A stretch of 64,000 bases of DNA, taken from assembly GCA_009667805.1 (NCBI GenBank), contig CM019064.1, positions 75,886,400 to 75,950,399 of the forward strand. Reading direction: 5' to 3'. The notes under the pieces are model-generated. The model was not told where the DNA came from. It searched no databases and worked only from the letters and a program-made list of their open reading frames with translations. Each line of letters starts with the position of its first letter. Position 1 is the first letter of the stretch. Position numbers and translations under genes: made by a program. The DNA is from Leptobrachium leishanense. Lineage: Eukaryota; Chordata; Amphibia; Anura; Megophryidae. This document shows, one piece after another, positions 45,170 through 56,850 of the stretch.

Positions 45170-45645
45170 ACTTTTTTTTTTTATTTTGTTAATATAGCAA
45201 TATTGTTCACACTTCAATTATAATGTGAACAATGATGCAGCACTAAGGATTTTTTCTATGGGGGTGTTTGCTAAAAAGCACGTAATTTCCCCCCAAAAAA
45301 TGTAATGAGTCCCCATTTCTAATTTTTTTAACAAGCGCAACCCATAGAAAATATAATCGCAAACGCTCACATGATAAAAAGAGAAAAAAACACTTTTCAC
45401 GCTGTAAATTATTGAAACTTCTAATTGTATTGCATTTTTCATTATAATATACAGGCAGGTCATGACGTATACATATAATAATGATATATTATGAATCTGC
45501 CGAGTCTGCCGGAAAGAACGTTATATAATATGTCTGGGTCATATAATAAAACGTGGCTTCAAAACGCGTATAAACATGATGAGCAAAAGCGGTAAGAATG
45601 AGCTCAGCACACAGGCGTGAAATGGCTCAGCAGCGAAAGGGTTAA
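44477..45645. mobile_element. piggyBac-like non-autonomous element
   Basis: TTAA at both ends (44477-44480, 45642-45645), with CCACTTGGCTGCTAAGG and CTCAGCAGCGAAAGGG as ends. The interior has inverted GC-rich blocks (CATCTTGGATGTCAGCCC, GATGACGTCTATT) and a (TA)n tract at 45133-45162. Shared CCCCTATCTCC and GGCCTTTCCAATCAT-type words link it to 58886-59735. No transposase frame was found. Confidence 0.68.
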
Positions 45646-46379
45646 TAGTCATAGAATAAAGCTTTGAGGCTCCTTCTTGTGCTAAAACAGTCACAGGTCC
45701 AGATGGGGCACAGAACCAGTGAGGGGTTAAAGGGATGTGAAAGATATATGAAGTCCATAATAGGGATGAGCCGAACACTCGCCGAGTTCGGTTCGAGCCC
45801 AAACCCGAACTTCCCATTTGTTCGGGACCGAACCCGAACCCGAACCCCATGCAAGTCAATGGGGCTGACAATTCAGTTTTTTAGAGTGCCCTCCAAGAGG
45901 GCATATATGCTACATATTTGCCATAAAAGGTATATGGGGGTCCGGGTAGTGCCCTGGGGGACAGGAAACAAGGACAAAAAGTAAAAAAAAAAATGTTTTT
46001 AAAGGGACAGTGAGTTTTCCATGAAATAAGGGTTAAAAATAAAAAGAAAAATTCCTTCAAATATCGTGCCTAGGAGGTCCCCATAACCTGCCCGTGAAGT
46101 GGCGGATTTCTAGGATGTATAGAAACACTTAAAAACAAAAAAAATGACATTTCATATGACGGTAAATGCTTTTCCTTTAATCTATCCATAAACAACTGCT
46201 TGGGGCGGCAGCCTGTATGAAAAGACATTTTAGGACGCGCAGAAAAAGTTTAGTTATTTTTTTTGGCTTTGCAGGCTTTGGATGAAAGTAACAATAGGTG
46301 CTTTAAAATTGGGCTTTTAGCGTCGGCAACAGTGCCGTCACACCGTAACCCCTCTGAGGATATGAATCTGATACAGGCG

Positions 46380-48190
46380 TCAGTGGCAGTGCACCGAGAT
46401 ATTGTGCCAGGCATGCAAGTACTATCATACAGTAACCCCTCTGTGGTATTGTGGAAGAATGCAGGGGTGGACCATGCGGTCCTATATTAAAAAGATATGA
46501 ATCTGGGAATGGGCGTCAGTGCACCCAGATATTGTGCCTTTAATGCCAGGCCAGCAAGTATCATCATACAGTAACCCCTCTGTGTTATTGTGGAAGAGTG
46601 CAGGGGTGAACCTTGCGTTCCTATATTAAAAATATATGCATCTGGTTAAGGCGTCAGTGCACCCAGATATTCTGCCTTTGGTGCAAGACTGCCAGGCCAG
46701 CAAGTATCATCATACAGTAACCCCTCTGTGGTATGGTGGAAGAGTGCAGGGGTGGACCTTGCGGTCCTATATTGAAAAGTTTTTGATCTGGTAATGGGCG
46801 TCAGTGCACCCAGATATTGTGCATTTAATGCCAGGCCAGCAAGTATCATCATACAGTAACCCCTCTGTGGTATTGTGGAAGAGTGCAGGGGTGAACCTTG
46901 CGGTCCTTTATTGAAAAGTTTTTGATCTGGTAATGGGCGCCAGTGCACCCAGATATTGTGCCTTTAATGCCAGGCCAGCAGGTATCATCATACAGTAACC
47001 CCTCTGTAGTACTGTGAAGAATTGCAGGGGTGGACCATGTGGTCCTACTTTGAAAAGTTTTTTATCTGGTATTGGGCGTCAGTGCACCCAGATATTGTAC
47101 CTTTAATGCCAGGCCAGCAAGTATCATCATACAGAGTAACCCCTCTGTGGTATGGTGGAAGAGTGCAGGGGTGAACCTTGCGGTCCTATATTAAAAAGAT
47201 ATGCATCTGGTTAAGGCGTCAGTGCACCCAGATATTCTGCCTTTGGTGCAACACTGCCAGGCCAGCAAGTATCATCATACAGTAAGGCTGGGGTCAGACG
47301 AACGCAGTGTTAACGTCCGTGTTGCCCACACATAAGTACGTCCGTGATAGCATACAATTGTGTTAAATGGAGCCCCACACACGAAGTACGTCCGCACAGA
47401 AGTGCGGGGGCTGACGGACGCTGCAAACGGACGCAGGTAGGCAAGAACGTAATACTGCTAGAACGGACGTGCAGAGTGCGCCACATCCACAACGTCTGCA
47501 TAGCTTTGTGTGTGAGTGATGCAACAAGGTCAGACAGACTGCATTTATACGTCCAGCAATTTTGACGGACAGAATGTTCTTTCATTGTAATTTTATTTTC
47601 CCTGCTACATCAGTCAAAAAATACGTCAGTGAAAAAAACCGACTGTGTGGCCACTACCTTGTCGTCAGTCAGTAAGTACGTCCGTACTGCACGGACGCAC
47701 AGTCCGTAGAAAATGCGCTCATCTGACCCTAGCCTAACCCCTCTGTGGTACTGTGGAAGAGTGCAGGGGTGGACCATGTGGTCCTATATTGAAAGGTTTT
47801 TGATCTGGTAATGGGCGTCAGTGCACCCAGATATTATGCCTTTAATGCCAGGCCAGCAAGTATCATCATACAGTAACCCCTCTGTGGTATTGTGGAAGAA
47901 TGCAGGGTGAACCTTGCCGGTCCTATATTGAATAGTTTTTTATCTGGTAATGGGCGTCCGTGCACCCAGATATTGTGCCATTAATGCCAGGCCAGCAAGT
48001 ATCATCATACAGTAACCCCTCTGTGGTATTGTGGAAGAGTGCAGGGTTGGACCCTGCAGTTCAAAAAAATAAAATGATATAAATCTGGCACAGGCGTCAG
48101 TGCAGCCAAATATTGTGCCTTTCATGGCAGCAAGTGCCTTCACACCGTAACCCTTTTGTGGTATTGTGGAAGAGTTCAGTGCTGGAGGTT
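46380..48190 (+). repeat. hAT-borne satellite, 139-146 bp units, first block
   Basis: Each unit includes CATACAGTAACCCCTCTGTG, GTGGAAGAGTGCAGGGGTG and CACCCAGATATTGTGCC. Unit starts (CATACAG) fall at about 46426, 46565, 46711, 46850 and onward. The array is interrupted by the MITE 47286-47734 and repeated at about 48765-50340 by the segmental duplication. Minus-strand ORFs of 78-100 codons are repeat artefacts. Confidence 0.9.
47286..47734. mobile_element. MITE in the satellite (GGCTGGGGTCAGACGAACGC)
   Basis: Ends GGCTGGGGTCAGACGAACGC and GCGCTCATCTGACCCTAGCC, TSD TAA (47283-47285 and 47735-47737). The empty site is visible in neighbouring satellite units (ACAGTAACCCCTC), which confirms the 3-bp duplication and hence a PIF/Harbinger-like mechanism. 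Confidence 0.88.
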
Positions 48191-48271
48191 TTGTGAATGC
48201 AGAAGAGGACATCCCCTATCTATTCATTACTTCAGCATCAGGGGATTGATAGCTGCTGATCCAGGACTGAT

Positions 48272-48601
48272 TCATTTTATAAATGTCAGCCGGTCTACAG
48301 AGTCGGTGGACAGACGCACTCTTTTGTCTGTGACACAGCCTCCAGCGGCACTGAACGTCCTTTCAGAAAGCACGCTAGATGAAGGGCAACCTAGTAGCTG
48401 CATAGCATATTGGCTAAGTTCTGGCCAGTGATCCAATCTCAACACCCAGTAAGCCAGTGGATCATCTGCTGGAAAGGTATCCAGGTCTGCCCTTGCCCCT
48501 AGGTAGTTCTGCACCATATGGTGAAGACGCTGGCAATGGGTGCCTACATTTGACGTCCTTGGGCGTCGTGGACTAAAAAAAATTAAAAAAGCATCAGTCA
48601 A
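48272..48601 (-). pseudogene. Duplicated C-terminus of the hAT transposase
   Basis: A 109-codon frame matching 50449-50778: FPADDPLAYWVLRLDHWPEL and GCPSSSVLSERTFSAAGG, the hAT dimerisation (hATC) region. It is cut short by a 1-bp deletion relative to the second unit. It has no N-terminal part, being a by-product of the tandem duplication. Confidence 0.88.
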
Positions 48602-49460
48602 GCGGCCCTGGCCTTCACCGCTATTCCTCTGATCACCCGCAGCCTCAGAAGCACGTGTGTCAGCACTTGGTAATCTACTTGGTAATCAGTGCCTGGAAAG
48701 GTGTTACACAAGTGTCGCTTTAGAGCGTCCTCAAGTTTTTTCATCCTGTGCTCCCTCTGTGTTATTGTGGAAGAGTGCAGGGGTGGACCTTGCGTTCCTA
48801 TATTAAAAATATATGCATCTGGTTAAGGCGTCAGTGCACCCAGATATTCTGCCTTTGGTGCAAGACTGCCAGGCCAGCAAGTATCATCATACAGTAACCC
48901 CTCTGTGGTATGGTGGAAGAGTGCAGGGGTGGACCTTGCGGTCCTATATTGAAAAGTTTTTGATCTGGTAATGGGCATCAGTGCACCCAGATATTGTGCC
49001 TTTAATGCCAGGCCAGCAAGTATCATCATACAGTAACCCCTCTGTGGTATTGTGGAAGAGTGCAGGGGTGAACCTTGCGGTCCTTTATTGAAAAGTTTTT
49101 GATCTGGTAATGGGCGCCAGTGCACCCAGATATTGTGCCTTTAATGCCAGGCCAGCAGGTATCATCATACAGTAACCCCTCTGTAGTACTGTGGAAGAAT
49201 GCAGGGGTGGACCATGTGGTCCTACTTTGAAAAGTTTTTTATCTGGTATTGGGCGTCAGTGCACCCAGATATTGTGCCTTTAATGCCAGGCCAGCAAGTA
49301 TCATCATACAGTAACCCCTCTGTGGTATGGTGGAAGAGTGCAGGGGTGAACCTTGCGGTCCTATATTAAAAAGATATGCATCTGGTTAAGGCGTCAGTGC
49401 ACCCAGATATTCTGCCTTTGGTGCAACACTGCCAGGCCAGCAAGTATCATCATACAGTAA

Positions 49461-49909
49461 GGCTGGGGTCAGACGAACGCAGTGTTAACGTCCGTGTTGC
49501 CCACACATAAGTACGTCCGTGATAGCATACAATTGTGTTAAATGGAGCCCCACACACGAAGTACGTCCGCACAGAAATGCGGGGGCTGACGGACGCTGCA
49601 AACGGACGCAGGTTAGGCAAGAACGTAATACTGCTAGAACGGACGTGCAGAGTGCGCCACATCCACAACGTCTGCATAGCTTTGTGTGTGAGTGATGCAA
49701 CAAGGTCAGACAGACTGCATTTATACGTCCAGCAATTTTGACGGACAGAATGTTCTTTCATTGTAATTTATTTTCCCTGCTACATCAGTCAAAAAATACG
49801 TCAGTGAAAAAAACCGACTGTGTGGCCACTACCTTGTCGTCAGTCAGTAAGTACGTCCGTACTGCACGGACGCACAGTCCGTAGAAAATTCGCTCATCTG
49901 ACCCTAGCC
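49461..49909. mobile_element. Second copy of the satellite MITE (by duplication)
   Basis: Nearly identical to 47286-47734, with the same TAA flanks (49458-49460, 49910-49912). It was copied with the 2177-bp unit rather than by transposition. Confidence 0.9.
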
Positions 49910-50394
49910 TAACCCCTCTGTGGTACTGTGGAAGAGTGCAGGGGTGGACCATGTGGTCCTATATTGAAAGGTTTTTGATCTGGTAATGGGCGTCAGTGCA
50001 CCCAGATATTGTGCCTTTAATGCCAGGCCAGCAAGTATCATCATACAGTAACCCCTCTGTGGTATTGTGGAAGAATGCAGGGGTGAACCTTGCGGTCCTA
50101 TATTGAATAGTTTTTTATCTGGTAATGGGCGTCCGTGCACCCAGATATTGTGCCATTAATGCCAGGCCAGCAAGTATCATCATACAGTAACCCCTCTGTG
50201 GTATTGTGGAAGAGTGCAGGGTTGGACCCTGCAGTTCAAAAAAATAAAATGATATAAATCTGGCACAGGCGTCAGTGCAGCCAAATATTGTGCCTTTCAT
50301 GGCAGCAAGTGCCTTCACACCGTAACCCTTTTGTGGTATTGTGGAAGAGTTCAGTGCTGGAGGTTTTGTGAATGCAGAAGAGGACATCCCCTAT

Positions 50395-53300
50395 CTATTC
50401 CATTACTTCAGCATCAGGGGATTGATAGCTGCTGATCCAGGACTGATTCATTTTTATAAATGTCAGCCGGTCTACAGAGTCGGTGGACAGACGCACTCTT
50501 TTGTCTGTGACACAGCCTCCAGCGGCACTGAACGTCCTTTCAGAAAGCACGCTAGATGAAGGGCAACCTAGTAGCTGCATAGCATATTGGCTAAGTTCTG
50601 GCCAGTGATCCAATCTCAACACCCAGTAAGCCAGTGGATCATCTGCTGGAAAGGTATCCAGGTCTGCCCTTGCCCCTAGGTAGTTCTGCACCATATGGTG
50701 AAGACGCTGGCAATGGGTGCCTACATTTGACGTCCTTGGGCGTCGTGGACTAAAAAAAATTAAAAAAGCATCAGTCAAGCGGCCCTGGCCTTCACCGCTA
50801 TTCCTCTGATCACCCGCAGCCTCAGAAGCACGTGTGTCAGCACTTGGTAATCTACTTGGTAATCAGTGCCTGGAAAGGTGTTACACAAGTGTCGCTTTAG
50901 AGCGTCCTCAAGTTTTTTCATCCTGTGCTCCCTCTGTGCGGGCAGGATGAGCTCTGCAACTTTCCCCTTGTATCGTGGATCAAGAAGGGTTGCCAACCAG
51001 TAATGATCCCTCTCCTTGATAGCACGAATCCTGGGGTCCTTCAGCAGGCTTTGCATCATTAGGGAGCCCATGCAGCGTAGGTTGGAGATGGCATTAGCTT
51101 CCGAGTCTTCCTGGTCAATGAGGATGACCGTATCGTGCACTTCCTCCTCCCAGCCACGCACAAGCCCTTCTGTTTCTGGGCACACAAAACCCTCCCTTGA
51201 GGAATCCCCACCTTCAATGCCCCCACTACTTAAATAGTCCTCCTCCTCCTCCTGTCTGATCTGAGTAGGACCCGCTAGAATGCTGTTTGCGGAAAGACTG
51301 GGGCCTTGAGAGCTAGGGAAGGCCTCCTCTTCCTCCCGCTGCTCTGCCTCTAGAGCCACATCAATAATTCCCCGCAGAGTGTGCTCCAGCAGGAACACTA
51401 AAGGAATTGTGTCACTGATACATGCACTGTCCCTGCTCACCATCCTCGTTGCCTCCTCAAATGGTGACAGTACAGTGCATGCATCCTTGATCATCAGCCA
51501 CTGCGGGGGAAAAAAAAACAAGTTGACCTGAACCTGTCCTTGTGCCATACTCACACAGGTACTCGTTGATGGCCCTCTGCTGCTTGTGCAGACGCTGCAG
51601 CATTGCTAATGTCGAGTTCCAACTGGTGGGCATGTCACAGATCAGACGGTTTGTGGGAAGGTGGAATTCTCTGAATTTCTGCCAGGCGAACACTTGCTGG
51701 GAATGACCGTCTGAAGTGGCTGCAGACTTTTCTGGCCTGGATGAGAAGCTCTGGCAGCCCTGGGTACTTGGTTAGGAAACGATGTACCACCAGATTTAGG
51801 ACGTGTGGTAGGCATGGTACATGCGTCAATTTACCCTTGCGTAGGGCGGAGAGAAGGTTGCTGCCATTATCGCAGACGATCATTCCCAGCTCAAGCTGGC
51901 ATGGTGTTAACCATCTCTGCACCTGCCCCTGCAGAGCTGACAAAATTTCTGACCCGGTGTGGCTCCTGTCCCCTAAACAAACCAGCTCAAGCACAGTATG
52001 GCATCTTTTTGCTTGAGCCATTGCGTAGACCCTGTCAGGCGTCGGTTTAACTGCCACTTCGCCAGAGACAGAGAAGGAGGAGGAGGAAGAGGTGGTGGTG
52101 GTGGAGCAGACAGACCTCATACAAGCAGCTTTCTGGAGGCGTGGTGGATGAACAAGCTCCAGCACAGAGCCCCGTCCTGGATCCCTCCCAGCTGCGATCA
52201 GAGTTACCCAGTGTGCCGTGAAGGAAATGTAACGACCCTGTCCATGCTTGCTGGACCACGTGTCTAAAGTGACATGCACCTTGCTGCTGACTGCCTTTCC
52301 CAATGACTGGATAACATTGCCTTCCACGTGCTGGTATAGTGCTGGAATGGCCTTGCGTGAAAAGTAATGGTGTTTTGCAACCTGCCACTGTGGTACAGCA
52401 CATTCCGCAAATTCACGGAAGGGAACAGAGTCCACCAGCTGGAAAGGCAGCAGCTGCAATGCAAGTAATTTTTCTAAGCTGGCATTTAGACGCTGTGCTT
52501 GGGGATGGTTGGGACTATATTTTTTCTTTCGCTGCAGCAGCTGCGGCAACGTAATCTGACTGCGTAAATCTTCAGCTACTGGGATGATGTCACTTTGTGA
52601 GGAAGGACCTGCTGGTACATCCATTACTGTAGCATCATCCCTGTCAGTGGAGGTTGTAGGCAATGACATGGCAGGACATACAGTGTGGGTAGAGACAGAT
52701 GAGGAGGAGGAGGACCTACGCAAAGTTTTGCGCCAACGGGATGTGTGGCACTTGTTCATATGTCACCTCAAGCACGTGGTACCCAAGTGTCCGGTGTTTA
52801 TCCCACGCTTCAGCCTCATCTGACATAGATTACAAATAGCAACGGTGGGGTCTGCTGCACATTTCTTAAAGAACTCCCAGACAACAGAGTTCCTGCATGT
52901 GTTCTTTGAGACAACACCGCTCTGCACCGGAGCAGCTCTGACATCTGATGCCTTGGACTGGCTAGTGCTACGGTTGGTCACAGAGGATGTTGTGCTTCGT
53001 GTTTGCTGTGCCTCCTCCTCCTCCTCACTTGATTCCTCAGTTCAATCTGGCACCCAGGTGGAGTCAGTGACCTCATCATCAATGTCATCTTCACCCCCTA
53101 TCTCCTCGTCACTGGAGACAACTTGGCAGTATGCTGCAGCTGCTGGGGCAACATGAGTGCCAGTTATTTGTGTGTCATCACTTCCTCTAGGTTGATTATA
53201 CTCCCTTGCTCAACCTCAGAGATTGAATCAGAGCACTGTACTTGCTGCGCATCCTCAAGCAGCATGTCACTCTCATTGTAGGCAAACAATTCAGCTGACT

Positions 53301-54311
53301 CCTCCGTGTGTGATAGCGAGGCTACAGCAGGAGTAGCTGTGGACATGGAGGCTGCATTTGTCACGTTTAGACTGCGGGTGGTGTAGCAGGTTGGGGTTGT
53401 GAGCCCAGGATGCAGTGATGAAGGCAAATTCAGATTAGCAATGAGTGTTTATTGCAGGTAAACACAGTGGCATCAAATCAGACAGGGTACAGGCAATGGA
53501 GTTGTCAGGGTTCAGCAAGGGGGTTCGGTACACGGCAAGGCTGGCAGAGAATAGTCGGTGGTACAGCAGGGGTTCGGTACACAGCAAGGCTGGCAGAGAA
53601 TAGTCGGTGGTATAGCAGGGGTTCGGTACACGGCAAGGCTGGCAGAGAATAGTCGGTGGTACAGCAGGGGTTCGGTACACGGCAAGGCTTCGATGGGGGG
53701 CAGAGGGGGAGCAGGATGGGAGGGTTACCGGTGAGTGAAGCAATGAGAGTCCAGATAAATAGCAGAAGGTCCTTGGGGTCTTGGCAGAGAGGGTTCAGGA
53801 GATGATCAGGCGGTTCCAGGGAGCTTTGAATAAACAGGTATCGCAGTCAGTAACTTCAATGTGGAAGTCAAGTCTGGAGGGCGTAGCTTCCTGATATACA
53901 GGGATAATTAGGGGAAGGTGTGATCAGGTGAGTTTCTAGGGCTAGGATGCTGGGAACATACAGAAGGTTTAGGAACGTGCATTGTTCACGATGCAGGGTT
54001 GGCGTGGGTGACAGGGGCCAGAGCGTGGCGATCCTGACAGCATTAGATACTTTGGCAGCTGAGGTGGACTGTAAAGCACTAGAAGCCTGGCTGGCAGAGG
54101 ACTCGGAGGATGAGGATGGCCTGGTTAGCCAATCCACCAAGTCCTCTGTATGTTGCTGCTGTTTAAGACGGCCAGCACAAGTTAGAAAGGACAAGCGTGC
54201 CCCTGCAGAGGATGCACCACGTCCACCACAACCAGAGACACAGCCTCCCGACACAGGGGCTGCTTGCCCTCTTATCTGTGTCTGGGAGCGTCTGCCTGTC
54301 CTTTTTGACAC
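50395..54311 (-). pseudogene. hAT transposase (BED zinc finger) pseudogene
   Basis: The N-terminus starts at 54311 (MSKRTGRRSQTQ; Ser-rich and acidic), is split by an LTR at 54039-53359, and continues to a frame change near 53165. A stop lies near 53045. The BED finger follows at about 52900-52745 (VVWEFFKK, CNLCQ, HLGTTCLR, then a TGA at 52762-52760, HMNKCH). Then come LDTWSSKHGQGRYISFTAHW with the first Asp, VCDNGSNLLSAL with the second, a frameshift near 51650, LLDPRYKGK, a frameshift near 50778, and the hATC region with LGCPSSSVLSERTFSAAGG. At least two stops and three frame changes make it inactive. Closest in type to ZBED-like hAT transposases. Confidence 0.92.
53359..54039 (-). mobile_element. 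Solo LTR inserted in the hAT transposase
   Basis: TGTCACGTTTAG to CGATCCTGACA with 5-bp TSD GCATT (53354-53358 and 54040-54044): TG..CA ends and a 5-bp duplication identify an LTR. Minus orientation is supported by AATAAA (as TTTATT at about 53448). It contains about four ~50-bp tandem units (GGTTCGGTACACGGCAAGGC, 53520-53690). No internal retroviral genes remain. Confidence 0.82.
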
Positions 54312-55061
54312 GGTGAGTGATTTATAGATTAATATATACAGAACTCTGATCCAACTCTGGTATAAAGATTTAAAGAACTCTGATAGCTGGCAGCCAGTGA
54401 CGAGACACAGGTCACCTTAATTCACAAATGTTTTAAAGAAATTAGTGAGCCCCAAAAAGATTTGCTGGCACAGTCACAAGACCCAGAAGATCACCTCAAT
54501 TCACAAATGTTTTAAAAAAAGTTGTAAACCCCAAAAAAACTTGCTGGCACAGTGACAAGAAACACATCACCTAAATTCCCTGATATTTGGTAGAAATGAG
54601 ACCCCCCCAGACGTGTGGCAGACCGGCAGTAACAAGACACAACTATCTCCTTTGAAATCTCCTCTGAAATGCGTGCAGAAGCGCTGCGTGGAAACGTTAT
54701 ATAGTGTGCTGCGGGACTTAGCTCTGTGAGCACATGATTGGGCAAAATTTGCCCAATCAGGACTCTGAGCGGTGATTGGCATAGTGTTCAACCAGTCTTG
54801 CACCAGACCTGTGGTCAGGTGCAAGGCTGTAGCCAATTACGAGTTTCAGGCCAGTGGGAAAATGCATTGTGGTCCATTGTGGTCAAACATGCGGCGAACA
54901 CCCGGAATTGTTCGGTGTTCGCGATCCACTCGAACAGGCTAAGTTCGGGTCGAACCCCGAACCCGAACAGCTCAACCCTAGTCCATCTCTTACTCAATTG
55001 CCTAAATTTATTAACGATCACCTGAGGAGCACTGATTTCAATAACGAGATAAAATAGGCAA

Positions 55062-55936
55062 TGTCACGGTGTAGCCAGGGGGTTGACGAGCCCAAGGTGT
55101 GGTTACACAAAACAGCCAGATAACTGGGGTTTGCAAAGTAAAAATGTTTATTACTGAAAGGAACAGAAGTAAAAATCAGGAAAGGGGACAATGAATAAGT
55201 AATAAAACAATGGAAACTGGTGGAAAATATAATATAAACAGCGGGCAGGGTACACTGAACGGATGGGACAGGATACTGAATGGCACAGACACTGAACACA
55301 GGGGTTAACAGAACAGGTACTTACTGGATACACAGGGGGCAGATCAGAAGACACAGAGGGTAGAAGGAACGAATAATAATAAGCGAGGTATCAGGAGGGC
55401 TGTAGCAGTAGGGTGGTCATATCAAGCAGAGGTCTTGGCAGGCAGCGGGCAGAGAGTGGTTAAGTCCATAGCAAAAGGTCATACACAGGAGGTCAATAGA
55501 TGAGGGTGGTCTCCACAGGTTACTTGCAGGTAGATGGATTCCACAGGATGCAATGAAGGATGAGGGTGGTCTCCACAGGATACTGCAGGTAGGTGGTTTC
55601 CACAGGATACAATGAAGGATGAAGGTGGTCTCCACAGGATACAATGAGGGGCAATGAAGGATGAAGGTGGTCTCCACAGGTTACAATGAGGGTCTTTGTG
55701 TAGAGCAGGCAAGAAGCTTCTAGGGTTAGAAGGGTAATGCAGAAGCACTGCTTGACAGGTGAGGCCTGGTTTTATGGGTATTGCAGGCTGGGATAGGTGA
55801 TAGGAAAGTCAGGGATGGAGTCTTGAGTGCCTGGACCTCAGTCCAGTTAGTTGGAAAAGCCGGACCGGATCCAGGTTCTTAAAGGAGACAGCTCCTACTT
55901 CCCTTTCTTCCGGCGTCTGCGGCGCGAACCGTGACA
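55062..55936 (-). mobile_element. Solo LTR, related family
   Basis: TGTCACGGTGTAG to GCGAACCGTGACA with 5-bp TSD GGCAA (55057-55061, 55937-55941). Minus-strand AATAAA lies about 90 bp from the low-coordinate end (TTTATT near 55149), as in 53359-54039. It holds degenerate 40-50 bp tandem units (GGTGGTCTCCACAGGATAC, 55505-55685). Confidence 0.82.
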
Positions 55937-56253
55937 GGCAATGATAATCGAAAACGTCACCACACTGCACATTATAAGAAGTAGAGCAGAACTAAGAAGC
56001 TCAAGCTCAAAATGCAAAGTTGAAATACCATGGTTCTGGTGAGTTTAATCAAAATAATCCAGCGGTTACTGAATTAAGTGCAGTTACATTGTTTTACTAT
56101 TATTTTATTGATATATATTTTCTACTCAGTTGTTTAAAAGAGTGGTTGATGAAGCCCTTGTGCCCTGTGTGCACATATTTGTAGCCGAATGGTTACTCAA
56201 CCTAGGCCCCTGGTAAAATATTTCATAAAAAAAAATCACCGTAACCTACTAAC

Positions 56254-56378
56254 CTCTTCTCCAGCTCAGAGTCACCTAGTGTTCCATTTAAAAGCTGGTT
56301 CGGTGTCCACTTCAGCGTCAGGTTTTCACCACTCTGGTGCAATGACAGGTATCCAGGAATAGCTTCCATGCCTTCTTT
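56254..56378 (-). CDS. SGSM2: SGSM2 exon: [22 protein letters not shown]
   Basis: A 125-bp exon with acceptor GCTCTTCTTTTCCAG|AAAGAA and donor GAGAAGAG|GTTAGTAG. It encodes [20 protein letters not shown], then [12 protein letters not shown] and [17 protein letters not shown] and LKWTPNQL are hallmarks of the start of the SGSM PH-like domain; [10 protein letters not shown] is SGSM2-type by recall. It follows the exon at 58032-58166 in phase 0 and leaves AG for 39808. No stop or indel. Confidence 0.96.
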
Positions 56379-56599
56379 CTGGAAAAGAAGAGCGTAAAGC
56401 AAACAGTGTGATGATTACAAACTTACCCACTTAAAAACGGATTTTTGGGAGCTGACAGCAGATTAGCAAACTGTAAACCGCAATAGTTGAGGTGGAAAAG
56501 AAAATTCAATTCAGATGAGCTGGAGATTCTCTCCCATTCATATACAATGGACGAACATTTTCAAAGCTGCTCATCAACTCATCTCAACTTCTTACATAA

Positions 56600-56850
56600 C
56601 TCTTTCAATCAATGAGTGACCCCAAGCTCGTTGTAACGCAGCAGTAAAGTATATTGATCTTTTTTGTTACAGTGAGGGTGGGAATGCTCCTTGCAGCTTC
56701 CTCACAGTAATATAGAGTGACAGGAGTGAGATCTCATTGAGAATTTTGTTTCTCCACTGGGAACTACAGTATATTGCGTTAAAAGGTATGTATGTGAAAG
56801 GGGTATTCTGATCTTCTTTGTACACTTTTTTGACAGTGAAAGTGCTACTG
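56600..56850 (+). repeat. Unclassified dispersed repeat, copy 3 (part)
   Basis: GAGTGACCCCAAGCTC, GCAGCAGTAAAGTATATTGA, TTTTTTGTTACAGTGAGG and TTTGTTTCTCCACTGGGAAC match 60960-61160 and part of 18050-18380. The copy covers only the right part of the repeat. It lies in the intron between SGSM2 exons 58032-58166 and 56254-56378; the rest of that intron (56850-57725) shows nothing else recognised. Confidence 0.55.

Larger units (their letters stand above)
46576..50929. repeat. 2177-bp tandem duplication within the hAT
   Basis: Unit 1 is 46576-48752 and unit 2 is 48753-50929. The word CCCTCTGTG occurs at 46576, 48753 and 50930, exactly 2177 bp apart each time. Each unit holds the 3' end of the transposase, satellite units and one MITE (47286-47734 or 49461-49909). 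Differences are few (for example one T fewer in the T run near 48277). Confidence 0.93.
45761..54980 (-). mobile_element. Autonomous-type hAT element, 9.2 kb, inactivated
   Basis: Ends TAGGGATGAGCCGAACAC and CAGCTCAACCCTA are inverted over about 11 bp, with GTCCAT shared in the 8-bp flanks (45753-45760 GTCCATAA, 54981-54988 GTCCATCT). It has a subterminal block repeating CCCGAACCCGAA. It contains, in minus-strand order, a BED-finger hAT transposase pseudogene (54311-50395), a solo LTR inserted in that gene, a 139-146 bp satellite downstream, and a 2177-bp tandem duplication. It lies in the sense direction of SGSM2. Confidence 0.85.
39809..56253 (-). other. SGSM2: SGSM2 intron of 16.4 kb holding a 9.2-kb hAT
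   Basis: This intron joins exon 56254-56378 to exon 39741-39808. Most of its length is the elements at 40729-41693, 42937-43615, 44477-45645, 45761-54980 and 55062-55936. In 39860-40725, 41700-42930, 43620-44370 and 55940-56250 I see no recognised gene or repeat. Confidence 0.6.

Noticed and set aside
46646..50387. Minus-strand ORFs of 78-100 codons (PLPDQKLF..IPQRGYCMM)
   Set aside because: They repeat with the 139-146 bp satellite and lie after the hAT transposase stop.
53868..54311. A separate small gene in this ORF
   Set aside because: It is the hAT transposase N-terminus read into the inserted LTR.
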